In this document: piece after piece, positions 17,455-26,746 of the stretch
Layout of the letters: the number at the start of each line of letters is the position of its first letter
How positions within the stretch are numbered: the stretch's first letter is position 1
NCBI GenBank assembly: GCA_017558005.1
Contig: JAFYWN010000015.1
Location: forward strand, 54,998 to 118,997
Source: Kiritimatiellia bacterium
GTDB taxonomy: Bacteria > Verrucomicrobiota > Kiritimatiellia > RFP12 > DVOR01
Reading direction: 5' to 3'
DNA: 64,000 nucleotides
The notes under the pieces: model-generated
Database searches by the model: none
What the model was told of the DNA's origin: nothing
The model's input: the letters and a program-made list of their open reading frames with translations, nothing else
Program-made: the position numbers and the translations under genes

Positions 17455-19110
17455 ATGGCAGGCGAATACGTTTTTAATCTGCAAAATGTTACCAAGCATC
17501 ACGAAAAGAAGGTCATCTTAGATGACGTCAACCTCGCCTTCTTCCACGGCGCACACATCGGCGTAATCGGCGCGAATGGCGCAGGTAAGTCCTCGCTCTT
17601 GCGTATCCTCGCAGGCTTGGATAAGGACTATATGGGCACTTGTTACGTGGGCAAAAACACCAAGGTCGGCTATCTCCCGCAGGAACCCGAGCTTGATCCC
17701 GAAAAGACCGTCCAGGAATGCGTCATGGAAGGTGTGGCTGAAGCACAGGCCATGCTTGAGAAGTACGAAGACCTCTGTTGCCGTTTGGATGAACCTGGTG
17801 CAGAAGAGGAGATGGCGCGCCTGCAGGAAATTATTGATGCCAATGACCTCTGGAGCCTTGACCATCAAGTGGAAATGGCGATGGAAGCCTTACGCTGCCC
17901 CGACCCAGATACGAAGACTGGCGTCCTTTCGGGCGGTGAAAAGCGCCGCGTTGCCATGTGCCGCCTCTTGATTTCCAATCCTGACGTGCTCCTCCTCGAC
18001 GAACCGACCAACCACCTTGACGCTGAATCCGTTGCTTGGATTGAAGCCTTCTTGAAGAAGTTTAAGGGTACGCTCATCGTGGTCACGCACGATCGCTACT
18101 TCCTCAACAACGTCACCGAGTGGATCCTCGAAATGGATGCTGGCCGCACGTATCCCTATAAGGGCAACTATGAACAGTGGTTGGAACAAAAGCAGGCCAT
18201 GATGGCTGCTCAGGCCAAGCAGGCCGAAAGCCGCAAGAAGATGATCCAGCAGGAACTCGAGTGGATCCACACCAATCCTTCTGGCCGCCGCGCCAAGGGT
18301 AAAGCCCGTCTCGCACGTTACGAAGAACTCGTCTCGCAGCAGGTCGACACTCGTGAAGAAGAACTCAAGATCCAGATTCCGCCAGGGCCTCGTTTGGGTA
18401 ATCTCGTGGTGCAGGCGAAGAATCTCACGATGGCCTTCGGCGACAAGGTCCTCTTTGAAAACGTCAACTTCGACCTCCCTCGCGGTGGCATCGTGGGTGT
18501 CATTGGTGCCAATGGTGCAGGTAAGACCACCCTCTTCAAGCTCATCACGGGCGCGCTCAAGCCAAGCGACGGCGAACTCCGCATCGGCGAAACCGTGGTC
18601 CTTAGCTACGTGGACCAGTCCCGCGAAGCCCTTGACCCCAACCACACCGTCTATGAAGAAATCACGGGCGGTGGTGATTACGTCAACCTCGCAGGCAAAG
18701 GCATGATGAATGGCCGCGCCTACTGCTCCCGCTTCAACCTCAAGGGCACAGACCAACAGAAGAAAGTCGGCGTGCTTTCCGGCGGTGAACGCAACCGCGT
18801 CCACCTCGCCAAGCTCCTCCGTTCGGGCGGCAACCTCCTCCTCCTTGACGAACCGACCAACGACCTTGACGTCGGCACCTTGCGTTCCTTGGAAGAAGGC
18901 ATCCAGGACTTCGGCGGTTGCGCCGTGGTCGTCTCCCACGACCGTTGGTTCCTCGACCGTATTGCCACGCACATCCTTGCCTTTGAAGGCGACTCCAAGG
19001 TGCGTTGGTTTGAAGGATCCTACTCCGACTACCACGAAATGCGTCGTAAGGAACTCGGCGATGATGCCGATAAACCCAAGCGCATCAAGTTCCGCCCCGT
19101 CCGCCACTAA
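17455..19110 (+). CDS. ettA: Energy-dependent translational throttle protein EttA (ABC-F)
   Basis: 551 residues with two ABC ATPase domains and no membrane segment. Walker A motifs are GANGAGKSS and GANGAGKTT; the signatures are LSGGEKRRV and LSGGERNRV. The EttA-type inter-domain linker includes [16 protein letters not shown], the region that contacts P-site tRNA in ABC-F factors. Length matches E. coli EttA (555). It acts at the ribosomal E site, gating the first elongation step by ATP/ADP ratio. The start follows AGAAAGGT. Confidence 0.94.
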   Translation: MAGEYVFNLQNVTKHHEKKVILDDVNLAFFHGAHIGVIGANGAGKSSLLRILAGLDKDYMGTCYVGKNTKVGYLPQEPELDPEKTVQECVMEGVAEAQAMLEKYEDLCCRLDEPGAEEEMARLQEIIDANDLWSLDHQVEMAMEALRCPDPDTKTGVLSGGEKRRVAMCRLLISNPDVLLLDEPTNHLDAESVAWIEAFLKKFKGTLIVVTHDRYFLNNVTEWILEMDAGRTYPYKGNYEQWLEQKQAMMAAQAKQAESRKKMIQQELEWIHTNPSGRRAKGKARLARYEELVSQQVDTREEELKIQIPPGPRLGNLVVQAKNLTMAFGDKVLFENVNFDLPRGGIVGVIGANGAGKTTLFKLITGALKPSDGELRIGETVVLSYVDQSREALDPNHTVYEEITGGGDYVNLAGKGMMNGRAYCSRFNLKGTDQQKKVGVLSGGERNRVHLAKLLRSGGNLLLLDEPTNDLDVGTLRSLEEGIQDFGGCAVVVSHDRWFLDRIATHILAFEGDSKVRWFEGSYSDYHEMRRKELGDDADKPKRIKFRPVRH

Positions 19111-19118
19111 GCGTTCAA

Positions 19119-19147
19119 GACAGCCGTCTGCCCCGCAGACGGCTGTC
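19119..19147 (+). terminator. Strong hairpin after ettA
   Basis: Perfect 13-bp GC-rich stem (19119-19131 with 19135-19147), 3-nt loop, but no T tract. Probably ends or protects the ettA transcript. Confidence 0.6.
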
Positions 19148-19188
19148 TGCCGTTACACCTCACGCGCCTGACCGAAAGGTCGCCCCTC

Positions 19189-19818
19189 GTGCTCTCTCCC
19201 GAAGAAACACAACGTCTCCAAAGCAAGCTTAAGCCCAATGAGCAGATTCTTTGGACTGGCAAGCCAATCCCTTCTGCCTTCTCCGATATCACCATCAAAG
19301 CAATGGCCTTCGGCTTTCTTTGGTGGGGATTCCTATGTTTTTTTATTTGTCAGTTTTTACATTCCATCATCTATGGAGACCCCAATAACACGATTATCGT
19401 CAATGATATTGAGACCACCGTTGATGAAGTCACCATTTGGTCTATCATTCTATTCTTTGCTTTTTTAACGCCCTTTATCGCCGTTGGCATTGGCATGCTC
19501 TTTGCACCGTTCTGGAAATACGTCTTTCTGAAAGGGCAATGTTATGCCGTCACCAACAAGCGTGCCATCATTATGGGACGCCTCGTGACGCGATCTTGGT
19601 ACCCGAGAGAATTGCAATTTATCCGACGAGATGGTGCCGATGTTCACTTCGCCAAAGCCACAACAACCATCAACGCGAATCACCCCCTTGTTGGCTTTGA
19701 CGACCTCTCCTTGAGCGATTTAAAGGCCGCAGAAGCCGCGCTTCACAAACTGCATCCTCAGAAATTCCCCGACCCAAATGAAGAAAGGAAAAAATACCCC
19801 TATGCTTACTTCCGATGA
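19189..19818 (+). CDS. Membrane protein with bacterial PH-like domain, paralogue 1
   Basis: 209 residues starting with GTG after a GAAAGGT site. The layout is a short cytoplasmic start (LKPNEQILWTGKPI, typical of bacterial PH-domain proteins), two transmembrane helices (about 40-65 and 83-108), then a PH-like beta domain (YAVTNKRAIIMGRL). Function is unknown. The next gene overlaps its end by 17 bp and encodes a close paralogue, so the two are translationally coupled and may form a heteromeric membrane complex. Confidence 0.7.
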   Translation: MLSPEETQRLQSKLKPNEQILWTGKPIPSAFSDITIKAMAFGFLWWGFLCFFICQFLHSIIYGDPNNTIIVNDIETTVDEVTIWSIILFFAFLTPFIAVGIGMLFAPFWKYVFLKGQCYAVTNKRAIIMGRLVTRSWYPRELQFIRRDGADVHFAKATTTINANHPLVGFDDLSLSDLKAAEAALHKLHPQKFPDPNEERKKYPYAYFR

Positions 19819-20395
19819 AACGCAACGTCTCCAAAACAAACTTGACCTCAATGAACAACTCCTCTGGGCGGGCAAACCCATCCCCCGCGCCTTCTCCAAA
19901 AGTTCCATCGCGGCCATGATTTTCGGTATTCCGTGGTCTGCCATCACTGCGGTCGTGGCAGGTGGCTTTTTAAATTCAATGTTCTTTGGCGAACCCAACG
20001 ACCCCGTCACCATCAATGGCACTAAAACAACCATCAGCGAAGTCTCCATCTTGTTCAAAGTCGGCATGTGCGCCTTCTTTGTGCCCTTCGTAACCATCGG
20101 CATCGGTATGCTCTTTGCGCCATTGTGGAAGTTTATCATCATGACTGGCCAAACCTATGCTGTCACCACCAAGCGCGCGCTCATCATGGGCCGCATCCGC
20201 ACGAAGTCTTGGCGCGCGCCCGAAATCAGCTTCATCGACCGTTGCGACCGCCGCAATGGCACCGGTGACATCCTCTTCTCCTACTCCTCCGTGAGTCAAA
20301 ATGGGCATCACCCCCCTGTTGGTTTTGACAACCTCCCTGCCGAATCACTTACCCCTGCAGAAACCGCCTTACGCACGCTCCATCAAGAAGATTAA
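19802..20395 (+). CDS. Membrane protein with bacterial PH-like domain, paralogue 2
   Basis: About 197 residues from the ATG at 19802. That start aligns MLTSDETQRLQNKL with MLSPEETQRLQSKL of the preceding gene, and GAAGAAAGGAAAA lies upstream. It has the same two membrane helices and the same YAVTTKRALIMGR core. The pair is a recent-looking tandem duplication, with sequence most diverged between the helices. Function unknown. Confidence 0.72.
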   Translation: MLTSDETQRLQNKLDLNEQLLWAGKPIPRAFSKSSIAAMIFGIPWSAITAVVAGGFLNSMFFGEPNDPVTINGTKTTISEVSILFKVGMCAFFVPFVTIGIGMLFAPLWKFIIMTGQTYAVTTKRALIMGRIRTKSWRAPEISFIDRCDRRNGTGDILFSYSSVSQNGHHPPVGFDNLPAESLTPAETALRTLHQED

Positions 20396-20450
20396 TTGCA
20401 GTACATGCCCTAAATGTAAGACATCTTCTGATACATCGTGCATAAAAAAG

Positions 20451-20486
20451 AAATAGGTGACAGCCCTCTGTCACCTATTTTTCTTC
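20451..20486. terminator. Terminator after the PH-like gene pair
   Basis: Perfect 13-bp stem (20451-20463 with 20468-20480), 4-nt loop, A tract before and T tract after. Confidence 0.9.
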
Positions 20487-20634
20487 ACCTTAACCACCCA
20501 TCGCCAATAAATAAATCAAGACTTTAATTGTAAAGAAAATAGCCCCAAGATACCTTAGTTCTCAGAAAAATAAAAAAAGTCTAAAAAAGTCTTGCATTTT
20601 ACATTTATGTTTTGATACAATTCAACGCGTTTTC

Positions 20635-20711
20635 GGGCTGTTAGCTCAGTTGGTTAGAGCACTACCTTCACACGGTAGGGGTCGCTGGTTCGAGTCCAGC
20701 ACAGCCCACCA
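20635..20711 (+). tRNA. tRNA-Val (anticodon CAC)
   Basis: 77 nt including an encoded CCA. Acceptor GGGCTGT (20635-20641) pairs with ACAGCCC (20701-20707). The anticodon stem-loop CTACC-TTCACAC-GGTAG gives anticodon CAC, which reads GTG. The T arm holds GGTTCGAGTCC. Confidence 0.96.
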
Positions 20712-20717
20712 TAATTT

Positions 20718-20750
20718 AATCCGAACAGGTAACTGTTCGGATTTTTTATT
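20718..20750 (+). terminator. Terminator of tRNA-Val
   Basis: 11-bp stem (20718-20728 with 20733-20743), GTAA loop, T tract. Confidence 0.9.
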
Positions 20751-20930
20751 GTTTTAATCTCATGTCACATCTCTTCTATCCCCTCTCAATGTTCCTAATG
20801 ACACTCAATCCATAGCTCATGTGACAAAATTACCGACTCGCCTCCCACCTACTTGAATAAGACGATATTCCGTTCGAGCCGACGCATGTGACACGATTAT
20901 CCACCCGCCTCCATCTACTACTGCTTATGG

Positions 20931-21170
20931 CACCAATCTATTAAAGGTGGCAATCCGCGTGCTGATTGTTATTTGCCCCTCTATTTGTCGCCCACCTATA
21001 GAAGAGGCTTGTCAACGTATCAATTATCACCTAGCCACCACCGCTTATTGCGCCAATCCATTAAAGGAGGCAATCCATACGCTAATTGTTATTTGTACCC
21101 CTTGCACCACCTACAGAAGCGGCTTGTCAACATCTCAATTATTATCTGGCACCTCCTCTGCTTATGTTAG
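20931..21170. repeat. Two degenerate 120-bp direct repeats
   Basis: Units begin at 20931 (CACCAATCTATTAAAGG) and 21051 (CGCCAATCCATTAAAGG). Both contain GATTGTTATTTG/AATTGTTATTTG and GGCTTGTCAAC at matching offsets. A third, more decayed part follows to about 21210. Confidence 0.65.
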
Positions 21171-21234
21171 CCCTCTCTAGGAGGGGCTTAGCAACCGCAC
21201 GATTGCATGCTAATCCCATCAGTCATCGCACTAT

Positions 21235-21372
21235 CTATGACATTAGCTCCTCTGCAGGGGGCGTTAGAATCTCTTCCCTCAATTCTCCGAGGCCTATGAC
21301 ATTAGCACCTTAGCAGCGAGGCATTACAACCTCTTCCATCAATTCTCCGAGGCCTATGACATTAACACTTCA
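21235..21372. repeat. Degenerate 60-bp direct repeats
   Basis: CTATGACATTAGC at 21235 and 21294, with the variant CTATGACATTAAC at 21354. Units also share CAATTCTCCGAGGC near their ends. Confidence 0.7.
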
Positions 21373-22072
21373 TTAGTAGAAGAACCAGCCCGTAGCAAGG
21401 TTGACGCTGCGAACAGGCCATAGCACTTAGGATTGGTAAAAAGTAGCGGATAGTAAGAGTTCCTCCCCCCCTCAAGATCCACCTGCGACCAATCAATTGG
21501 GCCGAATCATGCTTCTATGCTACTTTACCTATACCACAAAACAGGCTCGGACTAGCGGGCGACAAGGAGGTGATGCCAACCATCCCTCTTAGGCGAATAA
21601 AGGCCATTTAACCGCGTTTCTCACATCACCCGTCCAACTTCCCCTGATGTCCCTGCTCGCGCCTTCTAAGGTCATCCTCCTGACGTCTTAGACCGAATAA
21701 TCCATGGAGCATCACCCCGAAGAAAGTGGCCATAGGTCTTATCAATGTATTAGAACGAATAATCATAAGAGCACACACCATAAAAGCATCACTTCACGAG
21801 AGCATCACTGCATGAGAACTTCGCCCCTACTCTTCTTGCCAGATCTCCCTGTAGCCCGAACAATAAACAATTTATGACTCGTTAGTGGCGAACTGCTTAC
21901 AGCTTGAATCTCGAACCAATGACCCAAGCAGCCCCTACACACCTTCTCTCAAGTGCCACCTCCCTTAAAACATATACGAACCTTCACGATTGCAGTTAAT
22001 TAGGGCGTCTCTCAAGCCCACGTTTCTCAAAGCACACACACGCAGAACAATAAAAAGAAATACACAAGCAGA

Positions 22073-22113
22073 ATAAAAAAGAAACGCGGCTGTCCTGCCG
22101 CGTTTCTTTTTTT
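22073..22113. terminator. Bidirectional terminator, end of the pilus operon
   Basis: Perfect 13-bp stem (22078-22090 with 22097-22109), 6-nt loop, with A tract upstream and T tract downstream, so it works for the minus-strand secretin transcript. Confidence 0.88.
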
Positions 22114-22128
22114 ATCAAATCTCAAGGA

Positions 22129-25100
22129 TTATTCCTGAGTAGCTGCACCCATGGTTTCAGCAGAGACCGTGTCCATGGTGGCATTGCCCATGCGACCGTC
22201 GGTAGCGGTCTTCAGCGGACGGCCAGCCGGGTCAACCAAACGTGCGGTGAGGAAGACGAGGAGGTTGCGCTTTTCGCTGAATTCACCCTTGGAGCGGAAG
22301 AGGAAGCCGATGAAGGGAAGGTCACCGAAGAAGGGCACCTTGTCTTCGAAGGACTTGCGGGTTTCCGTAATCAAGCCGCCCATCACCACGGTCGAACCGT
22401 TGTACACGGAGATGTAGGTGTTGATTTCGCGGACATGGAACTTCGGCTGAGGCATTTCCACGTTGTAGTAACGCACTTCAGCGCTGGTCACCACACCGGC
22501 GGTCATGCCGTACTGAATGTAAGGCACCTTCATACCGTAGTCAAAGTCGCCGAGGTATTCAACCACCTTGGGATTGACCAACATGTTGATCATCTGACCT
22601 TCCTGAGAAAGTTCAGGGACCACCTGGAGGGAGACACCCACGTCCATCTTTTCGAAGGACTGAGGTTCAACAGCGAACTTGACGGGCGGTGCATTCATCT
22701 GCACATTGTTGCCGCCGCCACCGAGAAGGCCGTCATTGTTATTGTTGCCGTTCCAGTTCTGTTCAGCTTCTTCGAGTTCGGTAATATCGAATTCGGTCGG
22801 ATAGATGTGTTCGGTCACCACGCGGATGAGCGCTTCCTGACCAGGACGTGCGAGCACCTTCGGGCTAGAGAGCATGTCCGTATCAGAACGCTGTGCGAGC
22901 ATATGGAGAATCATCGTCAAGTCAACGCGACCGAAGACGGCAGAGAAGCTTGCGAAGGTGTCATCCGGAGCAATCGAGCTACCAGCAAGATTGATGCGGT
23001 TAGCATAAGCAGCATCGTCACCGAGGAAGCGCATGCCGTTGTTCAACTGGCCACCATGCACTGCGACGTTTGCATCGCCCGTGCCGCCCACACCAGGACG
23101 GAAGACATTGCCATTCGCACCCACGCCACCAGCGCCATTGCCACGGTTGACGTTGCCAGAGATCACGGAGTCAGCCCAGTCAATACCAGAACCAATCGTA
23201 CCCACGATGTCGCTGTTCAAGCGCCATTCGAAGCCGAGAGAGTTGAGGTCCTGCTGGCTCACTTCCACGAAGCGAGCTTCCACTTCAATCTGAGAAGGCG
23301 TCACGTTGAGGTCTTCGAGAATACCTTCGAGGATTGCGAGGTTTTCAGCGGTGTTCGTCACACGGAGCTTACCAATAGTCGGCAAGTAGGCCACCTTTGC
23401 ATCGCCATCGAAGGGGACACCGAGGTCGGTGAAGACGCGCTTCAAGGTGTCGCCATCCGTCGAGGCTGCCGAGAGGCTGCCAGAATCTTCCATGCCCCAA
23501 CCGCCATCACTGCTGGAGGACCCCATTTCGGTTTCCACTGCACCGAGCTTTTCCATCAAGCCAGCCATGACGTTGTAAGAACGGGTCACCATTTCGCCAG
23601 CCACGTGCGTAGCGGGAACGATCATCACGATCTTACCCTTAATCACATACTTCGAACCCGTCACTTCGCAGACCATGTCCAATGCTTCCTTGAGCGTGAC
23701 CCACGGCATGGAGATCGAAGCAATCGGAGGCAAGCCAGAATCGGAGCCAGATTCAGAGGCGAAGGGATCTTCTTCAGAAGCTTCAGCGGCAGGTGCGGGC
23801 TTACCCATGTTCAACACGAATGCCACACCCTTTTCTTCCGGAGGAAGTTCCTGCTTGTCATATGCCTTAGACAATTCGGCGAAGAGGGCCACGGCATCTG
23901 CAAGCGTGCTCGGCGGACGGATGGTGAATTCAGGCAGACGGATATACTGGAGCTTTTCCATCACCGTGGCAGCATCCTTTTCGCCTTCCTTATTCACCTT
24001 GGTAGCAGCGCCCTTCGATTCGGTGGGCGTGTAAAGTTCTTCGGAGTTACGACCGAGTGCGCCAAGGGGAGTCCAGTTCAATTCCACCTGGCTAATCATT
24101 TCATCGTGAGTGGAATACTTCAACTGACGATTGCGGTCGGCATGACGACGAGCGACGCGTGTACGAAGGTTAATTGCCTCTTCGTTGTTCGGATCATCGC
24201 GCAGGATGAGTTCCAACTGATCATTTGCATCTTTGTACTTTGCGAGCTGGAAGTAAACGGTTGCACGGCGCATACGTTCCTGAATTGCCAAGCGATCGAG
24301 TTTGTACTTGTCCTTAGCGTATTCAGGCAACACGGGCTCTGCGCGAATTTCAGCAGGCTTGTTCATCTCTTCCTGAATGATTGCCACGAGTGCGGCACCC
24401 TGGGCATGACCACCCAAGTTGACGCTCTGTGCCATTTCAAGAGCTTCCTTGTAGTTGCCTTCTTCAAAGCGAACACGTGCCTGACGATATTCGGCTTCAC
24501 GAATACCGATATCACATTCATTGCGGAGGGGGAGATTTTCTTCGCGCTGACGGAAGTACTTCTGAGCATCCTTATACATCTTGATTGCATCAGCGTACTG
24601 ATTGAATGCCTTACCAGGAGGCGGAGGCGTGGTCATCAACTGACGCGCCTTATTCAAGCAAGCATAAGCGTGATTATCAAGACCACGATTCTTCAGTTCC
24701 ATCAAGAGTGCGAGCTCATTGAACTTGTCTTCTTTTTCCGAACGAGCATCAAGCTCTTCGGTGTTCGGCTCGACATCGGCAATCAAACCCTCGCCTTCAG
24801 CAGGCTCGTCAACAGGTTCGACTACTGCCACCTCGTCAACAGGCACATCTGCGACTTCAGCCACCTCTTCGGCGGGAGTTTCAGGTTCGTCTGCAACTTC
24901 TGCCACTTCTTCCGCAGGTTCGTCAGCGGGTTCGTCTGCGACTTCAGCCACCTCTTCGGCGGGTTCATCTACGACTTCGGCCACTTCTTCTGCAGGTTCG
25001 TCAGCGGGTTCGTCTGCAACTTCTGCCACTTCTTCAGCGGGTTCGTCTGCAACTTCTGCCACTTCTTCAGCCGGAGCTTCAGGTTCAGTGTCTTCGATTC

Positions 25101-25530
25101 CACCCAACAACGCATCGAGATCTGCATTTTCGTCTACCGCTTCAGCCACCTCTTCTGCAGGTTCGTCGGCCACTTCCGCGACTTCTTCTGCAGGAGCATC
25201 GGCGACATCGGCGACTTCTTCTGCAGGTTCGTCTGCGACTTCAGCCACTTCCTCTGCAGGTTCGTCGGCCACTTCTTCAGCGGGAGCATCTGCAATCTCT
25301 TCCGCAGGGGCTTCTGCGGCTTCTTCAGCGACTTCAGCCACTTCTTCTGCAGCGTCTTCAGCAATATTTTCCACCTCAGCAACATCATCAGCCGAGGCTT
25401 CCTCTACGGCGACATCCTCAACGAGGTCCCCCAAGAGGGCCTCAAGGCTATCGTCATCTTGCGCGACTGCGCAAAGTGATGCCCCGGCGACGAGTGCGCC
25501 GACCATGGCAAAGCGTACAAAGTGTGTCAT
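22129..25530 (-). CDS. Secretin of type IV pilus-like system (Amuc_1098/PilQ-like) with Glu/Pro/Ala repeat region
   Basis: About 1133 residues from the ATG at 25530, which follows GGAGA; an in-frame start 14 codons upstream has no ribosome site. In order: signal peptide (about 1-23); a long acidic low-complexity region with many copies of VADEPAEEVAE (about 45-245); TPR-like helices (about 260-460); secretin N domains; and the C-terminal secretin pore (VGVSLQVVPELSQEG...GGLITETRKS, DLPFIGFLFRS). It would form the outer-membrane ring for pilus or protein export. It has its own promoter within the end of the upstream gene, so it can be made apart from the rest of the locus. Confidence 0.88.
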   Translation of the reverse strand: MTHFVRFAMVGALVAGASLCAVAQDDDSLEALLGDLVEDVAVEEASADDVAEVENIAEDAAEEVAEVAEEAAEAPAEEIADAPAEEVADEPAEEVAEVADEPAEEVADVADAPAEEVAEVADEPAEEVAEAVDENADLDALLGGIEDTEPEAPAEEVAEVADEPAEEVAEVADEPADEPAEEVAEVVDEPAEEVAEVADEPADEPAEEVAEVADEPETPAEEVAEVADVPVDEVAVVEPVDEPAEGEGLIADVEPNTEELDARSEKEDKFNELALLMELKNRGLDNHAYACLNKARQLMTTPPPPGKAFNQYADAIKMYKDAQKYFRQREENLPLRNECDIGIREAEYRQARVRFEEGNYKEALEMAQSVNLGGHAQGAALVAIIQEEMNKPAEIRAEPVLPEYAKDKYKLDRLAIQERMRRATVYFQLAKYKDANDQLELILRDDPNNEEAINLRTRVARRHADRNRQLKYSTHDEMISQVELNWTPLGALGRNSEELYTPTESKGAATKVNKEGEKDAATVMEKLQYIRLPEFTIRPPSTLADAVALFAELSKAYDKQELPPEEKGVAFVLNMGKPAPAAEASEEDPFASESGSDSGLPPIASISMPWVTLKEALDMVCEVTGSKYVIKGKIVMIVPATHVAGEMVTRSYNVMAGLMEKLGAVETEMGSSSSDGGWGMEDSGSLSAASTDGDTLKRVFTDLGVPFDGDAKVAYLPTIGKLRVTNTAENLAILEGILEDLNVTPSQIEVEARFVEVSQQDLNSLGFEWRLNSDIVGTIGSGIDWADSVISGNVNRGNGAGGVGANGNVFRPGVGGTGDANVAVHGGQLNNGMRFLGDDAAYANRINLAGSSIAPDDTFASFSAVFGRVDLTMILHMLAQRSDTDMLSSPKVLARPGQEALIRVVTEHIYPTEFDITELEEAEQNWNGNNNNDGLLGGGGNNVQMNAPPVKFAVEPQSFEKMDVGVSLQVVPELSQEGQMINMLVNPKVVEYLGDFDYGMKVPYIQYGMTAGVVTSAEVRYYNVEMPQPKFHVREINTYISVYNGSTVVMGGLITETRKSFEDKVPFFGDLPFIGFLFRSKGEFSEKRNLLVFLTARLVDPAGRPLKTATDGRMGNATMDTVSAETMGAATQE

Positions 25531-25583
25531 AGCACGTTTCTCCGCGTTAGTTGGGCTTTTGACCCTATCCAAATCGTGAGGGT

Positions 25584-25612
25584 AGTATAGCCCAATTCAA
25601 TAATTATTTCAA
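25584..25612 (-). promoter_or_regulatory. Internal promoter for the secretin gene
   Basis: On the minus strand TTGAAA (25612-25607), exactly 17 bp, TATACT (25589-25584). The -35 box overlaps the last Leu-Lys-stop codons of the upstream gene. Confidence 0.8.
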
Positions 25613-26728
25613 CACAAATTCCTCTTTCGTCGCATTTTTCTGAATGCGCACGACTTTTTTCTCGGCATCAACGCTCAAAACTGCGTATTTTTCGCCCTTT
25701 ACGGTAAAGGTTTGACCAGGGGCGACAACCACAGATTCGACGCCAGGAACGTCAAATTCAAGTGTTGCGCGTTGTTCAAGCAGAGGATCGCCAGGCCATT
25801 CGGGGTTATTTTTATCCCAAATAACGGTCGTCACCTTCTTGCCATCTGCGACTCGCTTCAATTCAATCGTGGAGACATCCACAAAGCGCGTTTGCTTATG
25901 TTCACCCACCTGAATTTGCTTTTTCGGCAATTCATTGTAACGCACGAAGACAAAGCCAGTCTTACCGATTGCTTCGCCATCCTTTGCACGGACAGGCTTT
26001 GTGCCAGGATTCCCCTCTTCGTCCACCGACACGAAGGTGAGCTGATAGTGCGTCACCGTCTTTCCTTCGGCATCCTTTGTGGAGGGCAGCTGCATCTTAT
26101 TCGTGGCGCGAATACGCAGCTTCGTTCCCTTGATGTCCTTGAGTGCGAAGCGGCTTTCATAACCCGGGTGCGACTTAGCATCGTTCATATCCGTCTTTGC
26201 CAAGTATTCTTCAATATTGGTAAAGCCGTCATTGTCATTATCCAAGTCAACATCATTTCCGTCCTGAGGATTGAGCTTCAACTTCAATTCTTCAACGTCC
26301 GGGATGCCATCGCCGTCAGAATCCACCGCGGCGAGATCAATTTTCTCTTCCTTCGGTTGGACCGCACCACAAAAGGCGCACTTCTCTGCACCCCATGCTA
26401 TTGGCTTCACGCACTTCACGCAGAGCAAGCGACGCTCCGGCGTGCCCAGATTAGGACGATCGTTACCCTCCTGTTTCGCAAGCAACGTCGCGGCATCAGG
26501 TTTTTCAACCGTTGCGATCAAAGCCAAATCTGCGGTATTTTCAACAGGTGTCAACTGCTTTGTGGAGGGTTGTCCCGATTCAAGATCGGCATCATACTGA
26601 CTGACTTCTTGTTGGAGGTTCACGCCTTTCAATACAAGGAAGCCCAAAGAAACCAACAAGATGGCCAACACCGCTACAGCGGCGAGGCGATCGTAGTGTT
26701 TCAAAAACGGAGGAAGTTGGTTAGCCAT
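25604..26728 (-). CDS. Amuc_1099-like pilus-locus membrane protein with zinc ribbon and Ca-binding repeats
   Basis: 374 residues: one N-terminal membrane helix (about 13-34), a four-Cys zinc ribbon (C103/C106, C117/C120), and two calcium-loop-like Asp-rich segments (DSDGDGIPD at 137-145 and DLDNDNDGFTNIEE at 161-174) of the thrombospondin-type-3/EF-loop kind. A mostly beta C-terminal part follows. By position it matches Amuc_1099 of Akkermansia, next to the secretin. It may be a periplasmic adaptor between inner-membrane pilus proteins and the secretin; that role is inferred. Confidence 0.7.
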   Translation of the reverse strand: MANQLPPFLKHYDRLAAVAVLAILLVSLGFLVLKGVNLQQEVSQYDADLESGQPSTKQLTPVENTADLALIATVEKPDAATLLAKQEGNDRPNLGTPERRLLCVKCVKPIAWGAEKCAFCGAVQPKEEKIDLAAVDSDGDGIPDVEELKLKLNPQDGNDVDLDNDNDGFTNIEEYLAKTDMNDAKSHPGYESRFALKDIKGTKLRIRATNKMQLPSTKDAEGKTVTHYQLTFVSVDEEGNPGTKPVRAKDGEAIGKTGFVFVRYNELPKKQIQVGEHKQTRFVDVSTIELKRVADGKKVTTVIWDKNNPEWPGDPLLEQRATLEFDVPGVESVVVAPGQTFTVKGEKYAVLSVDAEKKVVRIQKNATKEEFVLK

Positions 26729-26746
26729 AATTGCGTTTATCCTTCC

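Larger units (their letters stand above)
20751..22072. other. 1.3-kb stretch without a recognised gene
   Basis: No frame carries a plausible protein and no known RNA family is recognised. The stretch is built from degenerate tandem duplications (see the two repeats). A third, short one is CATGTGACA...CCACCTACT at about 20819 and 20886. It lies between a tRNA terminator and the convergent secretin terminator, so it is either decaying DNA, a site of past insertion, or an unrecognised structured RNA. Confidence 0.55.

Noticed and set aside
21900..21945. A tRNA-like T arm on the minus strand (GGTTCGAGATTC)
   Set aside because: No matching acceptor or anticodon stem at the right distance could be found.
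22435..25479. A 1014-codon open frame on the plus strand opposite the secretin gene
   Set aside because: It mirrors the secretin in another frame, is rich in His, Phe and Cys, has no ribosome site and no family look. Strong codon bias in the real gene explains the lack of stops.
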